Source: Armillaria gallica
Taxonomy: Eukaryota; Basidiomycota; Agaricomycetes; Agaricales; Physalacriaceae
Assembly: GCA_037576215.1 (NCBI GenBank)
Contig: JBANDB010000009.1
Span: forward strand, 3,720,001 to 3,784,000
Length of the DNA: 64,000 nt
Reading direction: 5' to 3'
The stretch's first letter is position 1. The number at the start of each line of letters is the position of its first letter. Below are positions 22,814 to 34,622 of this stretch, piece after piece. The position numbers were made by a program, and so were the translations under genes. Below the pieces are notes generated by a model, which was not told the DNA's origin, did not search any database, and saw only the letters and a program-made list of their open reading frames with translations.

Positions 22814-24965
22814 TTAGCGATGCCGGAAAACGACTGTCTGGCTAATGATGTAATCTATCTTCTCCTTGTTGAAATCATCGGGTATCACGGTCAAGTTGTC
22901 TGCACTAATTTGTAGCAGCGCCTACTTGAAGTTAGAGACTTCAATCCTACGAAGATAGCGGAATGCATTACCTGATCGCTAGCAGTATACGGAGCCCAGG
23001 TTGGTCGGGTGAACCCAAGCCGTCGTTGGGATCCAGACTTGTTGCGAATGATACCCAATAATCGATCATCACAGTGCTTAGGGCAATTACTGACGCTGAT
23101 TCATTCATAGCTGCGACCTGGCCAAAGACGAATGGAATATCACCCCCATGAGGCACTTCATGCAGAATGAGCATTCAGACCTATGACGTGCAAGGGAAAT
23201 AGGACTCACCTCCCAGGTAAGCCGGCGTAGAGGAAAGCCGTTGTGCGAATCTGTATGCATATGACTTGACGCCCGCATCCGCGGTAGTTTGACTCCAAAG
23301 ACGTCTTTGGGAGGCGAATGCCAGGTCACCGACTGTATTTAGCGTTAGAAATGTCAGACGTAAGAAGACAGGTTCATACAGATTGCAGATATCCTCTTAA
23401 ATCCAGGAGACAAGCCAAAAGTCTCGTTTCCTGTATTATATGGAGATCCTTCTGCTGGATCATCTGGATACAGATTCATTAATTCATCCATGACATCCGT
23501 CGGAACAGCAGGAGGGGAGTAGTTTGCATTCACTATTGAGCGAATCACTTCCTCGGTGTAGTTCAGCGTCGGCGGACTAAACACGGTCCCTTTGAGTTGG
23601 ATCAGTACGTGGATAACCCATTCGACGAATTTCCTTGCCTTCATCTAAATTTGTACCAGCAATGAACGGGAGCCGCGCAAACTGTCCTGTGGGGAACAAG
23701 CGGAAGGCAAGTCCGGAAAGAGACCCGAAGGTCCATCCAGAGTAGGAGTAAAGGGAAACATTTCATTTGCCTCCGAATACGCCTGTAAAAATCCTTCATA
23801 TATTTCAGAAGAGCTGGCATTTTGTACGCAAGGAAACGTTGACGATGTCCCGAGGTAAGCACTGCACCCCGGAATGGCAGTGACGAAACTACTCCATTCA
23901 TTTTCGTGAACGGTAGCGTTGGATGGCAGAGAGGTGCTCGCGGATCCGGACTGGAAAATCTAGCACTCGAACTGGATATAGCAGGCGTAAATGAAGTGAG
24001 GAATCTTTGAACTCACCGCCGCCCATGCCAGGTCAGAAATAGACGGATGTAGGAAGAGAATGGAGTTCATCACCGATCCTGCACTCTCTCCGAACACAGT
24101 CACCTAATCGCCTTGAGTCAGTCATCTATGAACACTGATAGCAAACGCATCAAACCTTCTTCTTGTCACCACCAAATGCACCGATATTTTGTTGGACCCA
24201 TTCCAGTGCTACGAGCTGATCTTTGATCCCAAGGTTCAGCTTTTCCCTGTCCGCGGCTTCCTGTCCTTGAGGAAATCCAAGAGGTCCCAGACGATAGTTA
24301 AAGTTGACGTAGATAACAGGTGTACCCTGGATTAGGCGCTCAGTAGTAGCTCTGAGGGGTGCGAATAAACAACACCCACTCTTAGGACACTTTGAGCCAC
24401 AATCGCACTACCGTTATAGAGAGAAGCTGAACCTTCATAAAAACCACCGCCGTAGACCCTGCAGGGGAAAAGGTATCAAGATGCGTTTCACCGTTTTAGA
24501 TAACAGGGATGCCAAACCAAAATAACACTGGTAGCGAAGCATTATAGGATATCCCAGATGGTCGCAAAACATTGATAGTTAAGCAGTCTTCCGAGATCGC
24601 ATCGATAGGTATGCCCTATTTTGAAAGTTCTAGTCTTTGTCGGAGACCACAAAGAAAAGGAAAACACCCACAGCCTGGAGGCACGCCAGACCGAACCCAC
24701 TGGCATCGAAGACTTCAACTCCAAGATCAGCTTTCGGCACGGGTGGCTGCAGACGCAGTGCTCCAAGAGGCGGTTCAGCGTATGGAATGCCTTGATACTT
24801 TTAATCAACATTGATGATTCAGACAACGGATGATCACCGACCACCAAAGAACTCTAGTTGCGAGAGCGCTAGGTCGGTTCCTACCAGCTTCGCTGTACCA
24901 AGTTGAACCGCAGGGAGAGAGCGCGCTAAGGAGGCGTAGCAAAGAACCAAGAAAATAACCAACAT
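22814..24965 (-). pseudogene. Type-B carboxylesterase, nearly complete, two apparent 1-nt frameshifts (copy 2)
   Basis: A secreted alpha/beta-hydrolase esterase/lipase. Exons give a signal peptide (MLVIFLVLCYASLARSLPA), FFGIPYAEPPLGALRLQPP, SEDCLTINVLRPSG, LFWVYGGGFYEGSA (oxyanion region), VNFNYRLGPLGFPQGQ, VTVFGESAGSVMNSILF (nucleophile Ser) and FTPTLDGPSGLFPDLPS. Then RLFPTGQFARLPFIAGTNLDEG, FGDLAFASQRRLW, YLGVPHGGDIPFVFGQ (catalytic His) and LTVIPDDFNKEKIDYI follow to the stop at 22814-22816. One intron has a GC donor (DEG|TVFSPP). The frame breaks by one base between DLPS and RLFPTG near 23700, and again between GLGS and RPTWAPYT near 23008, where copy 1 has one extra T. Either the gene is recently dead or the assembly has two indels. 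If the breaks are errors it would be a normal 540-residue enzyme. Confidence 0.82.
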
Positions 24966-25439
24966 GAGGAGAAGTGAAGTTCATCATCGCCAGGTTAGAG
25001 GTTTAAGTACCAGCCCAGATGCCAACCATAAACCCGAGGAACCAGTGCAAAAAAACACCCACGTTGCAGCACGGCGTCGGCTGATATAACGTCAGTGAAA
25101 TGCGTTCGCCCTTGGATAACCCAGGGACTATTATGCCGAATCGTATGCAATGAACTCGGTGTGCCTCGCTGCCGTGCGATTTGACAAAATGGAATGACGC
25201 TAATAATGCCCGGCAATGTTTGTAGACAAATGCTCGGGCGGGGAGTATCATTTCGACGCTTAGAAATAGGTACGAAGAGGGCTACGGCTTACAACTCTCC
25301 GTAGTGGACGGGGAGTACAAGAGGGCGGCGTCCGAGATCTCGCAGTCCCGCAGTTCTGGGCCGAGCTCAGCCTCCGAGCAGCAGGCGCGCCGCAGTTTTT
25401 CGGTTCTTCGGGCCGTACTGCCGTCTCCAGGCCACTCGA
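24966..25439. other. Intergenic between carboxylesterase and RHS relic
   Basis: Holds the carboxylesterase promoter (reading leftward) and a GC-rich patch at 25300-25440. Open frames on both strands have no recognisable motif. Confidence 0.4.
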
Positions 25440-26885
25440 ACTGGTATTGCTTTGCACCAATTGCAGCAAATGTCTCGCCAATGTCAATTCTCAACGACAG
25501 CCTCCTGTGGAACCATGAAATTGGCAGTCACTTTCTACGAGTTGCACCGAACTTCGTATATCAAACTTCTGGCGACAACTTCAAGTGTGGAATTTGGAAA
25601 CACTTTTGGAATTACTTGGCATACTACTTGGCAGTCAGGGTGAATGATGAAAGAAGACTCGGACTTCACCATAAACCGTGTTTGGGGGACTCCAGGCGCA
25701 CGAAAGTACCTTCGAGATCGCCGGAATAGCTATAAAACAGCCACGGGCGCGTCTTCATGTCCCTGAACCATAGTTGTGAGGCTCAGGAGTCACATTGTCA
25801 CTTTTCTGGACTCTTACTTACCATTGCCGACAGGAAAAACTCTTTTTCTCTATTATTTAATTATTTTACGACCCATCAACGGCCGTCCGACTGCTTTCAA
25901 GTTGACCGTTCAGATCGGTTTCGTGTCGTCGATGCAACTGGCGTCTACACCATCTAACAGGGTTATTCCTTTCGACTACGGCATTTTATCCCCAAAGGAA
26001 CATGGACATTAGCCAGTGATTTTGTTTCTTCCCCGAGGACATATTCTCCCAGTCCCTTAGTCCTGTCTTTCTTGTGCATACATGTTCCCCTCAACCGAGT
26101 CACTGGCCTTTTTGAATACGCGGAAGACAAGAAACACACAACATATCGTGCTTCCTTTCTCAAATGTTGTATGGTGAGTGTATTACCCGCGCTGGATTGA
26201 AGGGTTTCAAACACAAAATGTTCATAGACGATGTTTAGTCAAACTTCAACCGGTGATACCGACTGAGCATGAGGTTTCTCAAAGCTATGATACCTTCGGC
26301 CCTTTCTCTCGGAGCTGTTATAACCAAAGACACTCCTCCCGTATCATGTACGACTCAGAGGTCCGTTGGTTGTTGGCAGATGCCAATTGGGAGAGGGTTG
26401 TGTTTTGTCTGCAATATTACACTCCTCGTTCCCGTCTGTCAGCATTGAGTGATAACGAGTGGCAGTCAGATCATTTCTCCTTATTCCTCGTTACCGAAAT
26501 CCATTCATATCCAATGGGGTCTTCATTTTTGAGAAGGCTCTCAGCTTGTTTAGCGCTCGTCACGAGGAGCATTTTGATTTAGAGCTCCCAAAAGTGTTCA
26601 AGCTGATGTATGTGCATCCGCACTCCCAGATGCCGCTTGGTCGCATGTTTGAGGATGAATTGAGGTCGATTCTCCAAAAAATGTGTCATGCGAGGTGTAT
26701 CCAATGAAAATAGGCCATGTAGAGGCCGAAAATTGCTCCTTCGAAGTATTAGAGGCCGTCCGATACACTGATGCGCCGCTTTTCAGCCTTCCTTCGACGC
26801 CCGCTACCTACTTTTCAACATGTTAGCGTAAATACGGGAGTCATTTTCATAGACCCGAAAGGGATGGGCGAAAGAAGCAGGTAGG
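25440..26885 (+). pseudogene. RHS-like NTPase pseudogene (copy 2)
   Basis: Decayed paralogue of the gene at 20359-22271. Matching stretches include VYQTSGDNFKCGIWKHFWN-like sequence, GKTLFLYYLIILRPINGRPT (after a degenerate Walker A), DRFRVVDATGVYTI followed by an in-frame TAA at 25955-25957, YDTFGPFSRSCYNQ, FEDELRSILQK and a terminal VIFIDPKGMGE. A segment of about 300 bp corresponding to the end of the first RHS exon is deleted, and the frame shifts several times. Non-functional. Confidence 0.85.
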
Positions 26886-27172
26886 TTTTCTCGACAGGAT
26901 TCCAAAAGGGAATCGAGTTCTAATTTACTCCGACAGGTAGGTGGTCCTATGTTGAGTCCGGTCCTTCATTTGTTTAGCTCCGATTTATGAACATACTCGA
27001 TTGTGTATTCTGCACGCTATGGAGGGCTCGAAAGACAGTGTTGCGTGAGATTGAGTCCAATGGTCTGAAAAATGGTTTACTTTATGGTGTAAATCTCTCA
27101 GCATTATCCTTATGCGAAAATGGTCGATCCTTCATACAAATAGGATTCACATGAGTAACGAGTCAGGAAATG

Positions 27173-29827
27173 TTAGCAACCATCCACAAGAGAATTCTTA
27201 GGGACCGTCTGGCTATAATCATCGACCCATGTTGTCAAGTTAGGATTGTTGTACGCCTCAGAGTATCTAATATGACCGTTAGGAAGAGGACGTAGGAGAG
27301 GCGAAATAAAGACCGAACGTACGTATTTATATACGCGGCGGTAGGGAAATCGTCCGGATCGCAACCAATGTTAATGTTATTGGGGTCCTGTGAGCATGAA
27401 AGGTTCAGCAGTGGATGTTTACAAAATGCAGAATGCACCAACCTGGTATACGCGAATCCAGTCTATTGACATGATTGCGGGAAAGGTTAGATGGTCCAAA
27501 TCTACATCTCCGAAGTTGGTGGACATTCCAAGATTAGCCATGATGTACTGTCAAGAAGCCTATTGAGTTCAAAGTGATCATTTAGTTTAGGTTTTAAGAC
27601 GAACCAGCGGCTCTTGGGGGACAGGTCGCGCGGATATTTCGGTAGCAGTATCAGCTCCGACTCCAGCAGCGTTGATGGTCCAAGCTACCTTGCCGTTGTT
27701 TATCCAGGTGATATACTGTGAATACGTCAGGGTAGAGAAAATGTGATCGAGCGAGTAACCGTCTTACGGCATTATCTGACTCGTAACCTGGGGAATGACC
27801 TTAATGAGCATGAGGAAAGTGTCGTTATGCTCCACAACTTACCAGGTTTATACTAAACATGTCATGTCAGCTGGGCACGAGAAGCGGTTACAGAATTTAA
27901 GCTCACCTCGAAACCATAGGTCGCAAAGCAACCGTCAGACAATTGATAGCAACTTGAATTTGCCGTCGACACGACTGACGTTGCCTGTTGTGTCGATCCA
28001 CCAGTGTACGAGTTCAGTGCTGAAATGGTGCTATCTGTAATGATGAGATTGTCGGAACTGTTATCCCAGACGTATCCCTCATTAAATGGCTATAGCAACA
28101 ACTTTAGCATAGAGGGCGACAGAGGTAGAGTGTACTTGACATACCGCCCATTGTCCAGATTGCGACACTTGTCCGATGTCCTCGCTAACCTGCGCTTCAA
28201 ACACGTCGATTTCGGGTGAGGCGCGCCCAACGTAGGTCCCGTCGGAGTGTTTGGGACCGGGATGACTCTCGCCGTCGCATGTGCACCGGGAGAGTCGCTG
28301 GCCGGGTAAGTACGAAAGTGCGTTGTTGACGTCAGACCAGCCACTGGTTGTAGCGGCTGTCGGTAGACCGTCAATGGTTTGATTTGGGGCCGTACCGACG
28401 TCGCAAGCGTCGTATGTATATGGCCACTGAAGTGGGGATGAAGAGGCGGATCGCTAACCCGGTACACGACAACGTACCATTCCATCAAGGGTTGCACCAT
28501 AGCCAGCACGTCCCAAGTTACCCATTGCCCATACAGCAGGCCATAGTCCTACGACGTTACTAATTCCTGGCAGTCGAACGGAAGCGGATAGGTATCCGCC
28601 CGTAAAGCAGAATTTGTTCCTGTACTACCAATGAGAAGGCAGAGGACGGAGAAAGGGCAGCATTACCATGTCGCCACCATCCCTGTAGACAGATAGTCAA
28701 TATTCCATGACGGTCCATTAGCCGCAAAATATGACCTCCTTGATAATCGAGGCCGTGGGTTGCCTTTTCTGACAATGTGATGTGCATGGATCCATTCGCC
28801 GTGGTTATACCTGCTGGATCATACCATTCCATGTTGTTCGTACCCTGCGAGAATTCAATGGCCGTCTCAAGAGGTCTTATCAAAAGATTAATCTCACCCA
28901 GTAGTGAAGGTCCACAGCTTCCCAGTAAGGATCATCACCTGGATAAAAAGTCCGGCCATCGGTTTCGAACTCGTCCGAGAATATGAGCTGCCACTCCGAG
29001 CCGTCCCTCCAAGATGTGAAGGTATATGCGTCTTCTGGGGTATCTAAATCTATGAGGCCAAAGTTTCCCATTTCGGGAACCTAAATGATTAAGACGTTGA
29101 TACACTGGCAACGAGAACACTGGGAATAACTGACCTGCCCCGATGCATTGACTCCCAAGTTCAAAAATGAGGAAGACGAAGTTTGTTCTTGGACGTATGT
29201 TAGAACAGGGTATACGATGCTGTTCCGATTTCGATCAAAAGCAGCAACAGAAACAGAGAGAGGCACCGACAATAACGCGAGCAGGCCAAGGCAAAGGACC
29301 ATCAGACATCCGACATTGGCTATGCCTCTCTTTGAAAAAGATATAGCTTCGTCGTCCACAACCTTACCGCCGCGCACAGTAGGATTATGAAGAGCATCGT
29401 CCGGTTCCTGATAGTTCATAGATAGGTTTGAACCCCATGTGGCTGGGTCGGCAGCAAGGGAAAACTATCAAATACTGTGGATAAGTCTTGCGCAGTGCTA
29501 CACTGGTAGAAGGAACTCACTTTTTCGGATAAAGACAGCACTGTTGAGTTGGTCAAGGTATATGGTGTCTCCCCCTACGGCAAGACGGTGTGAGAGAGAA
29601 GAGCGCAACAGGAACAATGATTTGATACTGTACGAATTCTGAAACATTGCGAAAAGACCCTCGAGGGAGAAGGCTCGCCGACGAAGCCTGAGATTCAATG
29701 GTACGGGCCCTTCGTGTAGACATGACTTAGTGGGTAGACGAGTGGATGGTTGATGGTAAAGAGTACATGACGGAACAAACTCCCATCGAGCACTTCTTCC
29801 AATTGCAGCCCGCGCAGCCAGGTTCAT
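27173..29827 (-). CDS. KRE6: KRE6/SKN1-type beta-1,6-glucan synthesis protein (GH16-like)
   Basis: Type II membrane glycoprotein of the secretory pathway needed for cell-wall beta-1,6-glucan. Core exons: [37 protein letters not shown], a membrane anchor ([20 protein letters not shown]), [66 protein letters not shown] and LDYQGG. The C-terminus is [22 protein letters not shown] joined to [17 protein letters not shown] and ending SLVDGC at 27173. All are SKN1 (PF03935) landmarks. Many short introns. The N-terminal exon(s) upstream of 29466 are uncertain: the Met at 29827 opens a frame but the junction to FSLAAD was not resolved. Its 3' end is duplicated at 22560-22735. Confidence 0.88.
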
Positions 29828-29984
29828 GATGTTTCTTGTCCGGAATTTAAAATTCTGCTGCGCGTCCCTGATGAGATAAAACTTCGACGGAGTCAGTCAC
29901 TCGGGTCACTACTAGTGACTTGCTAGTGACAGATGTTAGTGAGTCCTCAGCACTTCATCGTTTGGGAAATATACTCGTACATGA

Positions 29985-31250
29985 TGTCTTCAGGTACAGG
30001 TGCTGAGAAACCTGTACTGGAACCCCCATATTTCTTTGCCGTATCGCTCGGAAGGCAGCTGCCTTGGAAACTCTTGGAAGCTCTCGAATCTTGATCACGT
30101 AACTGAGAATATGAATCAATAATTTAGGCGCAGTTACCTAGATTAACGGTTGTTGCGAGGGTGTTGAGGCTCCAGTTCTTGATCCCTTCAGTGTTCCTCC
30201 TCTCGACAAATGACAGTGCATTATGTAGGGTGGCGTATGTCGCTCAACTGTTGGAGAGAAATATGCTCAGAGAAATGGTTGGACTCTGGAGTAGTAATAT
30301 AGGTATTTACCTAGAAACACCGAAGCGCAGACATCAGTGATAGGCACAAGTCTAGTGTCAGCCAGAAATCAGTCAGATGGGCCCTTGAAATTAAAGATGC
30401 CACAGTCGGCCATGCGAGTTCATGCGAGATATCGGAGTTCCAAATTCCTCTTTCCTTCGGACCACATTCTCCCGTCCTCTGCTCAGTATTCACATCGTAC
30501 ATAGACGGCAGCGTCGACACGACGCAACAATCGAGGATGGAGATAAATCATATTCGCCGTTGGATATGTCCGAAAAACATCTTATGGACACCGCTAAACA
30601 GTGAACCGACGTCAAGTTTGACTTATGTTTGACTCGTTCAGTCGAGGATTTCGCCGTCGACAGCGAACATCATTTTTGCCAACCGTGACCCTTGCGTTTT
30701 TACTTAACTTCTGGAAACCTTGTCCAAAAGCGACGACGATGCACCACGGTACTCCACTCGTACTCCACCCTGCGCATAATGCGAATGTCCACTAAGCACT
30801 TTAGACACATTGACATGACAGATTACCAACACGTTGGCGGCGTGGCTACGGTCATGGAGACATGAATATTGGGAGCCAGGACTTGCTATACCGTGGGCCT
30901 TTGAACGACCTTGGTGTTTCGTCTGAACTGAATACATTCCTGACTCTCTGGCTGTGCTCTTCTGCCTTGGTCCTCACACTACAAGCCCATGACGGGTTGG
31001 TACTCTTTGGTTTGAATGACGCCGCACGTTTGCCTGCGATACCGATAACGTACTAGCGAGTCTGAATGTTTCTTGTGACCAGTTAAATACAAAAGGTTTG
31101 ACGGTATCCAGTGGCGACGCCGAGTCCGCTTTTCAGCACACCTGTCTGTCGGTATTGTGTGCTATGGCAACCATGATATATCTTTTGGTATTCCTTGCAT
31201 AATTGAAGAATTTCCGCTCATGTCTTGATTTTGCCAAGAGAGGCGTTAAG
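29985..31250 (+). repeat. Decayed copy of HNH-gene 3' end and downstream DNA (copy A)
   Basis: Colinear, diverged matches to 32815-33620. Compare GGTGCTGAGAAACCTG at about 30000 with GGTGCTGGGAAACTTG at 32836. Other paired blocks are the 30440-30690 region with 32950-33210, CCATGACGGGTTGGTACTCT at 30988 with CCACGACGGGCTGGTATCCT at 33343, and 31090-31240 with 33490-33620. No intact gene is seen in it. It lies left of the HNH gene, so the gene is flanked by two copies of its own downstream sequence. Confidence 0.6.
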
Positions 31251-31586
31251 GCATGTGTGTATGCCTTTATTTTATTCTATCGAATTTCTCTGGACGCGGG
31301 GGCAGCTGTTTTTGGTATAACAGGAACGAGAGGCTGTCCTCGATCCATCGTCCTCCTGCACCAACTCCCATAAAAGCGACTAGCTACTGTGATCTGCATA
31401 GCGTGTCCCGTGCAGATGATGAAACGAATGCCGCGTATTTTGGGCCCTGGGGGAGCAGAGGCGTGTTGATATTGAGTCAACGGGTCCATTGGCAGGTAAA
31501 TGGGCGTGGGAACCTGGTGGGTCGATCTGTACATAAGCCGGTTCTCTGAAACGAATGTCTTATAATCGACCACAGAGACGGCCGAT

Positions 31587-32851
31587 ATGCTCAATTACGA
31601 CCCTTTACAATTCGTCTTCCCGCGTGGTCCTGCCCCGCTACCTGCGAATGCTCCCGGGAACTTTACCGCGCAACAGCATACGGCCTACCTCAGTGCTCAA
31701 ATAGTTGAATCTCTTTCGCAATGGTCTGCCGTGTCGGCGGGATCTATGGAACCACAGGTGGCGGGGCGACTTCTGGGCTATATGCTGCTTGAAGCGCCAA
31801 CAGCGGAAGGAAGAGAGAACGTTGCTTTTGAAATTGCGTCGTGCGATGAAGATGAGAGACGACTGAAGCAACTGGCTCAGCTCTACGCAGCAGTATACAT
31901 TCAGACCTGTGAGTGATTTTTACGAACCCGAAAGTAGTTGTGTTCATGCTACATATCTCTAGTCAAGGCGAATGAAGGGAGGACCCCTATACACATGGAC
32001 GAAACTTCGCCTGATTCATCTGAGAACGAAGAAAAGGACGTCCCTCCAAGTGAAGAAAAACACTGGGAAGCAAGGCAAAACGTTAGTCACCACACCTGTC
32101 TATGTTTTCGTCATTAAGGTCTGTTATAGGCCTCGAAACGTGACCTACATCAATGTATATTATCTCACTCGCACGATCTTCGATACATGCTTCATCTCTG
32201 GCACACTGAACCTGGACATCCTCTTCTCATTGGTCCAGTTCCATGCGGCCCTGTCGAAGAGGCCCGCATCATACCCATCGAACGAAAGGCCGACATCACT
32301 GACAATCAGCAAGCCAAGGTATTTGTCTTTTTACCTTTGTCACTTCGCACAACTGAAGATGATTTTATAGCTTGAATACCCAACGAGGACAATTCTGTCC
32401 CGATTCGGAAAGACGAACATCTTTGAGGACCTCAACGTTGACGACTTGAACCATATGAGTAACATGATGTCTCTGGGACGCGCGATGCACCGGTTCTTTG
32501 ATGGGCTTTACATGTGTCTCATGGCGGTGGAGGTATTGGCCTTATTTGTGCAGCCCTTCTGTGTCATTAATCGCTCGCTTTTAGGGACAGCCTAACACGT
32601 ACAGGATCGAGGCCTTACTCCCAGGTGTCTTGTTTACCATACCTGAAAATCCTGTCACGTTCACAACCTCCGACGAGAAAATACTTCCTCTTCCCAGCCC
32701 TGTGCTCCTTGCCCTTCACCGGGCATGTGTGCGGGTTGCACATTTCTCTGGTGGTGGCCAATATGTTGATGATTTGTTGGATTGACGATACAGAGGTGGT
32801 AGCATATATGATGGTCTCGGTCCCTTCGGGTGTAGGTGCTGGGAAACTTGA
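31587..32851 (+). CDS. HNH endonuclease-like protein (HNH_2 family)
   Basis: Resembles a large basidiomycete family with an HNH nuclease fold; role unknown. Exons: MLNYDPLQFVFPRG with a helical N-terminus, FKANEGRTPIHMDETSPDSS, then after an intron ASKRDLHQCILSHSHD (start of the HNH region) and VEEARIIPIERKA. Next come LEYPTRTILSRFGKTNIFED, NVDDLNHMSNMMSLGRAMHR, FFDGLYMCLMAVEGQPNTYR, and PLPSPVLLALHRACVRVAHF followed by SGGGQYVDDLL, ending RCWET (stop 32849-32851). The family normally has AHIIP where this gene has ARIIP, so the catalytic His may be lost. Four introns of 50-60 nt all rejoin in frame, so the gene is structurally intact. Confidence 0.72.
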
Positions 32852-33620
32852 GCTGGAGACCCTATATTTCCCCGCCGTATCGGTCGGAGGAACCTCTTGG
32901 GTATACACGTCTGCCATCGTTCCTTCCGGATTCCTTCAGTGTCTTCCTCTGGACAGCCCACAATTGTTGGAGTTCCTATTCCTCTTCCCTCCGCACGGCA
33001 CTCTTCCCAGCCCCCTAGTATTCACACGATTTCCGGCAGCGTAGACACAACACAAAGGAGACAAGACGGAGGCCAACAATTGCCGTTGGAGATGTCGAAA
33101 ACAGTGTGGACGCCGCCAAGTGTGGGAGGTTTGAACCGACTTTAAGCTTACTTGACTCATCTACATCTTACTCGTGATAAATGTCGCTGTCGATGAATGT
33201 TGCTCGCCAACACTGACCCCTGCATTGTCACGAAACCTGGGTCGGCAATGATAAAACCAAAGCGACGGAAGACTGGAAATCGGATCTATTTCTGACTTTC
33301 TGGCTGTTATCATGTTCATCAGCCTTGGTTAGCATACTACAGGCCCACGACGGGCTGGTATCCTTTTACTTGAACGATGCCGTACGTTTGCCTATGATAA
33401 CCGAGCCTAAACGTTTCTTTGTTACCACTTTCATGTTAACGAATCGTTTCTTGTGGACTTAGTGTTCTATGACTTGTGTACGACGCCAAAATACGAAGTC
33501 TAATGGTTTTCGTGGCAACGCCAGTCATGTGTTGAAAAGTGGTTATGCCATGCTGATACTTATGCTATGTCTCTTGGTCTACTCTGTATAATTGCTGAAT
33601 TTTCGCTTGCCTTGTCAGGA
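32815..33620 (+). repeat. HNH-gene 3' end and downstream DNA (copy B, source copy)
   Basis: Begins inside the last exon of the HNH gene and extends downstream; colinear with 29985-31250. Open frames here (for example 32625-33044) are not supported as genes. It may include the remains of another gene or element. Confidence 0.55.
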
Positions 33621-34622
33621 GTGTCGACTTTAATCTTCGAGGCTACCATTGCGACTCTATTCTCACCGGTGACAATATTGTCAAATCAGGAGCACAACTT
33701 TGACAATCCAATACAACATGCCCGCTCACTATTTATCTCGAAACTTGACAAGATTTTAGAATATGTTCCTCTGTCTCCAACGTACGGGTCGTGCCGATTC
33801 GAATGCGACGTGTATACTGCATCCATTGTTTCATACAGTAAGTTATGCGATATGACAACCATCCTCTAGAGAGAACTGTCGGTCCATGATACCAACTGTA
33901 CGATCAACCAATCTGATCTATCTGACACAGATACCGGATAGTGGCAAAAAAACAATGCTTGACGGTCGAAAGAATCCCAGGGAACGCATTTCTTCGAGCG
34001 CTTGAAGTTCAACTTCGGTTTTTTATTTTTATTTTTGGACTCAGCATTTATTAACCGCAACAAGTAAACCTACTGCTAAGACGCGGTGGTCCTGGGATGG
34101 ACCGCTCCACATTGGAAATCGTCGTGGACCTCTACGGGGGAATGTGGAGTAAAGCAACGAACATATGTGCTTGGGTGGAGTATGTTAATGACGAACGTAA
34201 AAGTTCAACTTCAGATGACACTTCATATGACGGTCGTCCGAAAGAAATCACCGTCTTCAGGAAAAGAGAGAGGGTGCCTTTGACGGGGTAAGTATCCATC
34301 AAATGTCCGCGAAGCTCCGTAGCGATCTAGACGGGTTCGATGGCGCTACTGACTTTAAAGTGGTTAAAGTGGAAACTTTACAGAGCTTTAAGAGATATGG
34401 ATCTGAGCAAAAAGATTTTGAGGACAGATGAAAACGCCGAGTAAGATTCAGGTCCGACATTCAATTCTTATTGGTATTGAGGGCCTGGTCATTGTGATAC
34501 AACGTCGCATCTGCCACGCATGAGATGTAGAGCACCAAATAATTCTGCACTGCATACCATTCTAATCCCTAAAACAATGGACACGATATAACATAAACTC
34601 CCTTCTTACAGCCTATCATCGA
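33621..34622. other. No supported gene
   Basis: About 1 kb. Open frames of 60-100 codons (33567-33869 and 34086-34291 on the plus strand) have no recognised domain and no clear flanking exons. T-rich tract at 34018-34035. Confidence 0.4.

Noticed and set aside
33567..33869. 100-codon plus-strand frame with a hydrophobic N-terminus
   Set aside because: Overlaps the decayed HNH downstream repeat, has no homologous motif and no clear flanking exons.
34097..34291. 64-codon plus-strand frame with a plausible hydrophilic product
   Set aside because: No family resemblance, no upstream exon or promoter evidence; could be a small gene but not supportable.
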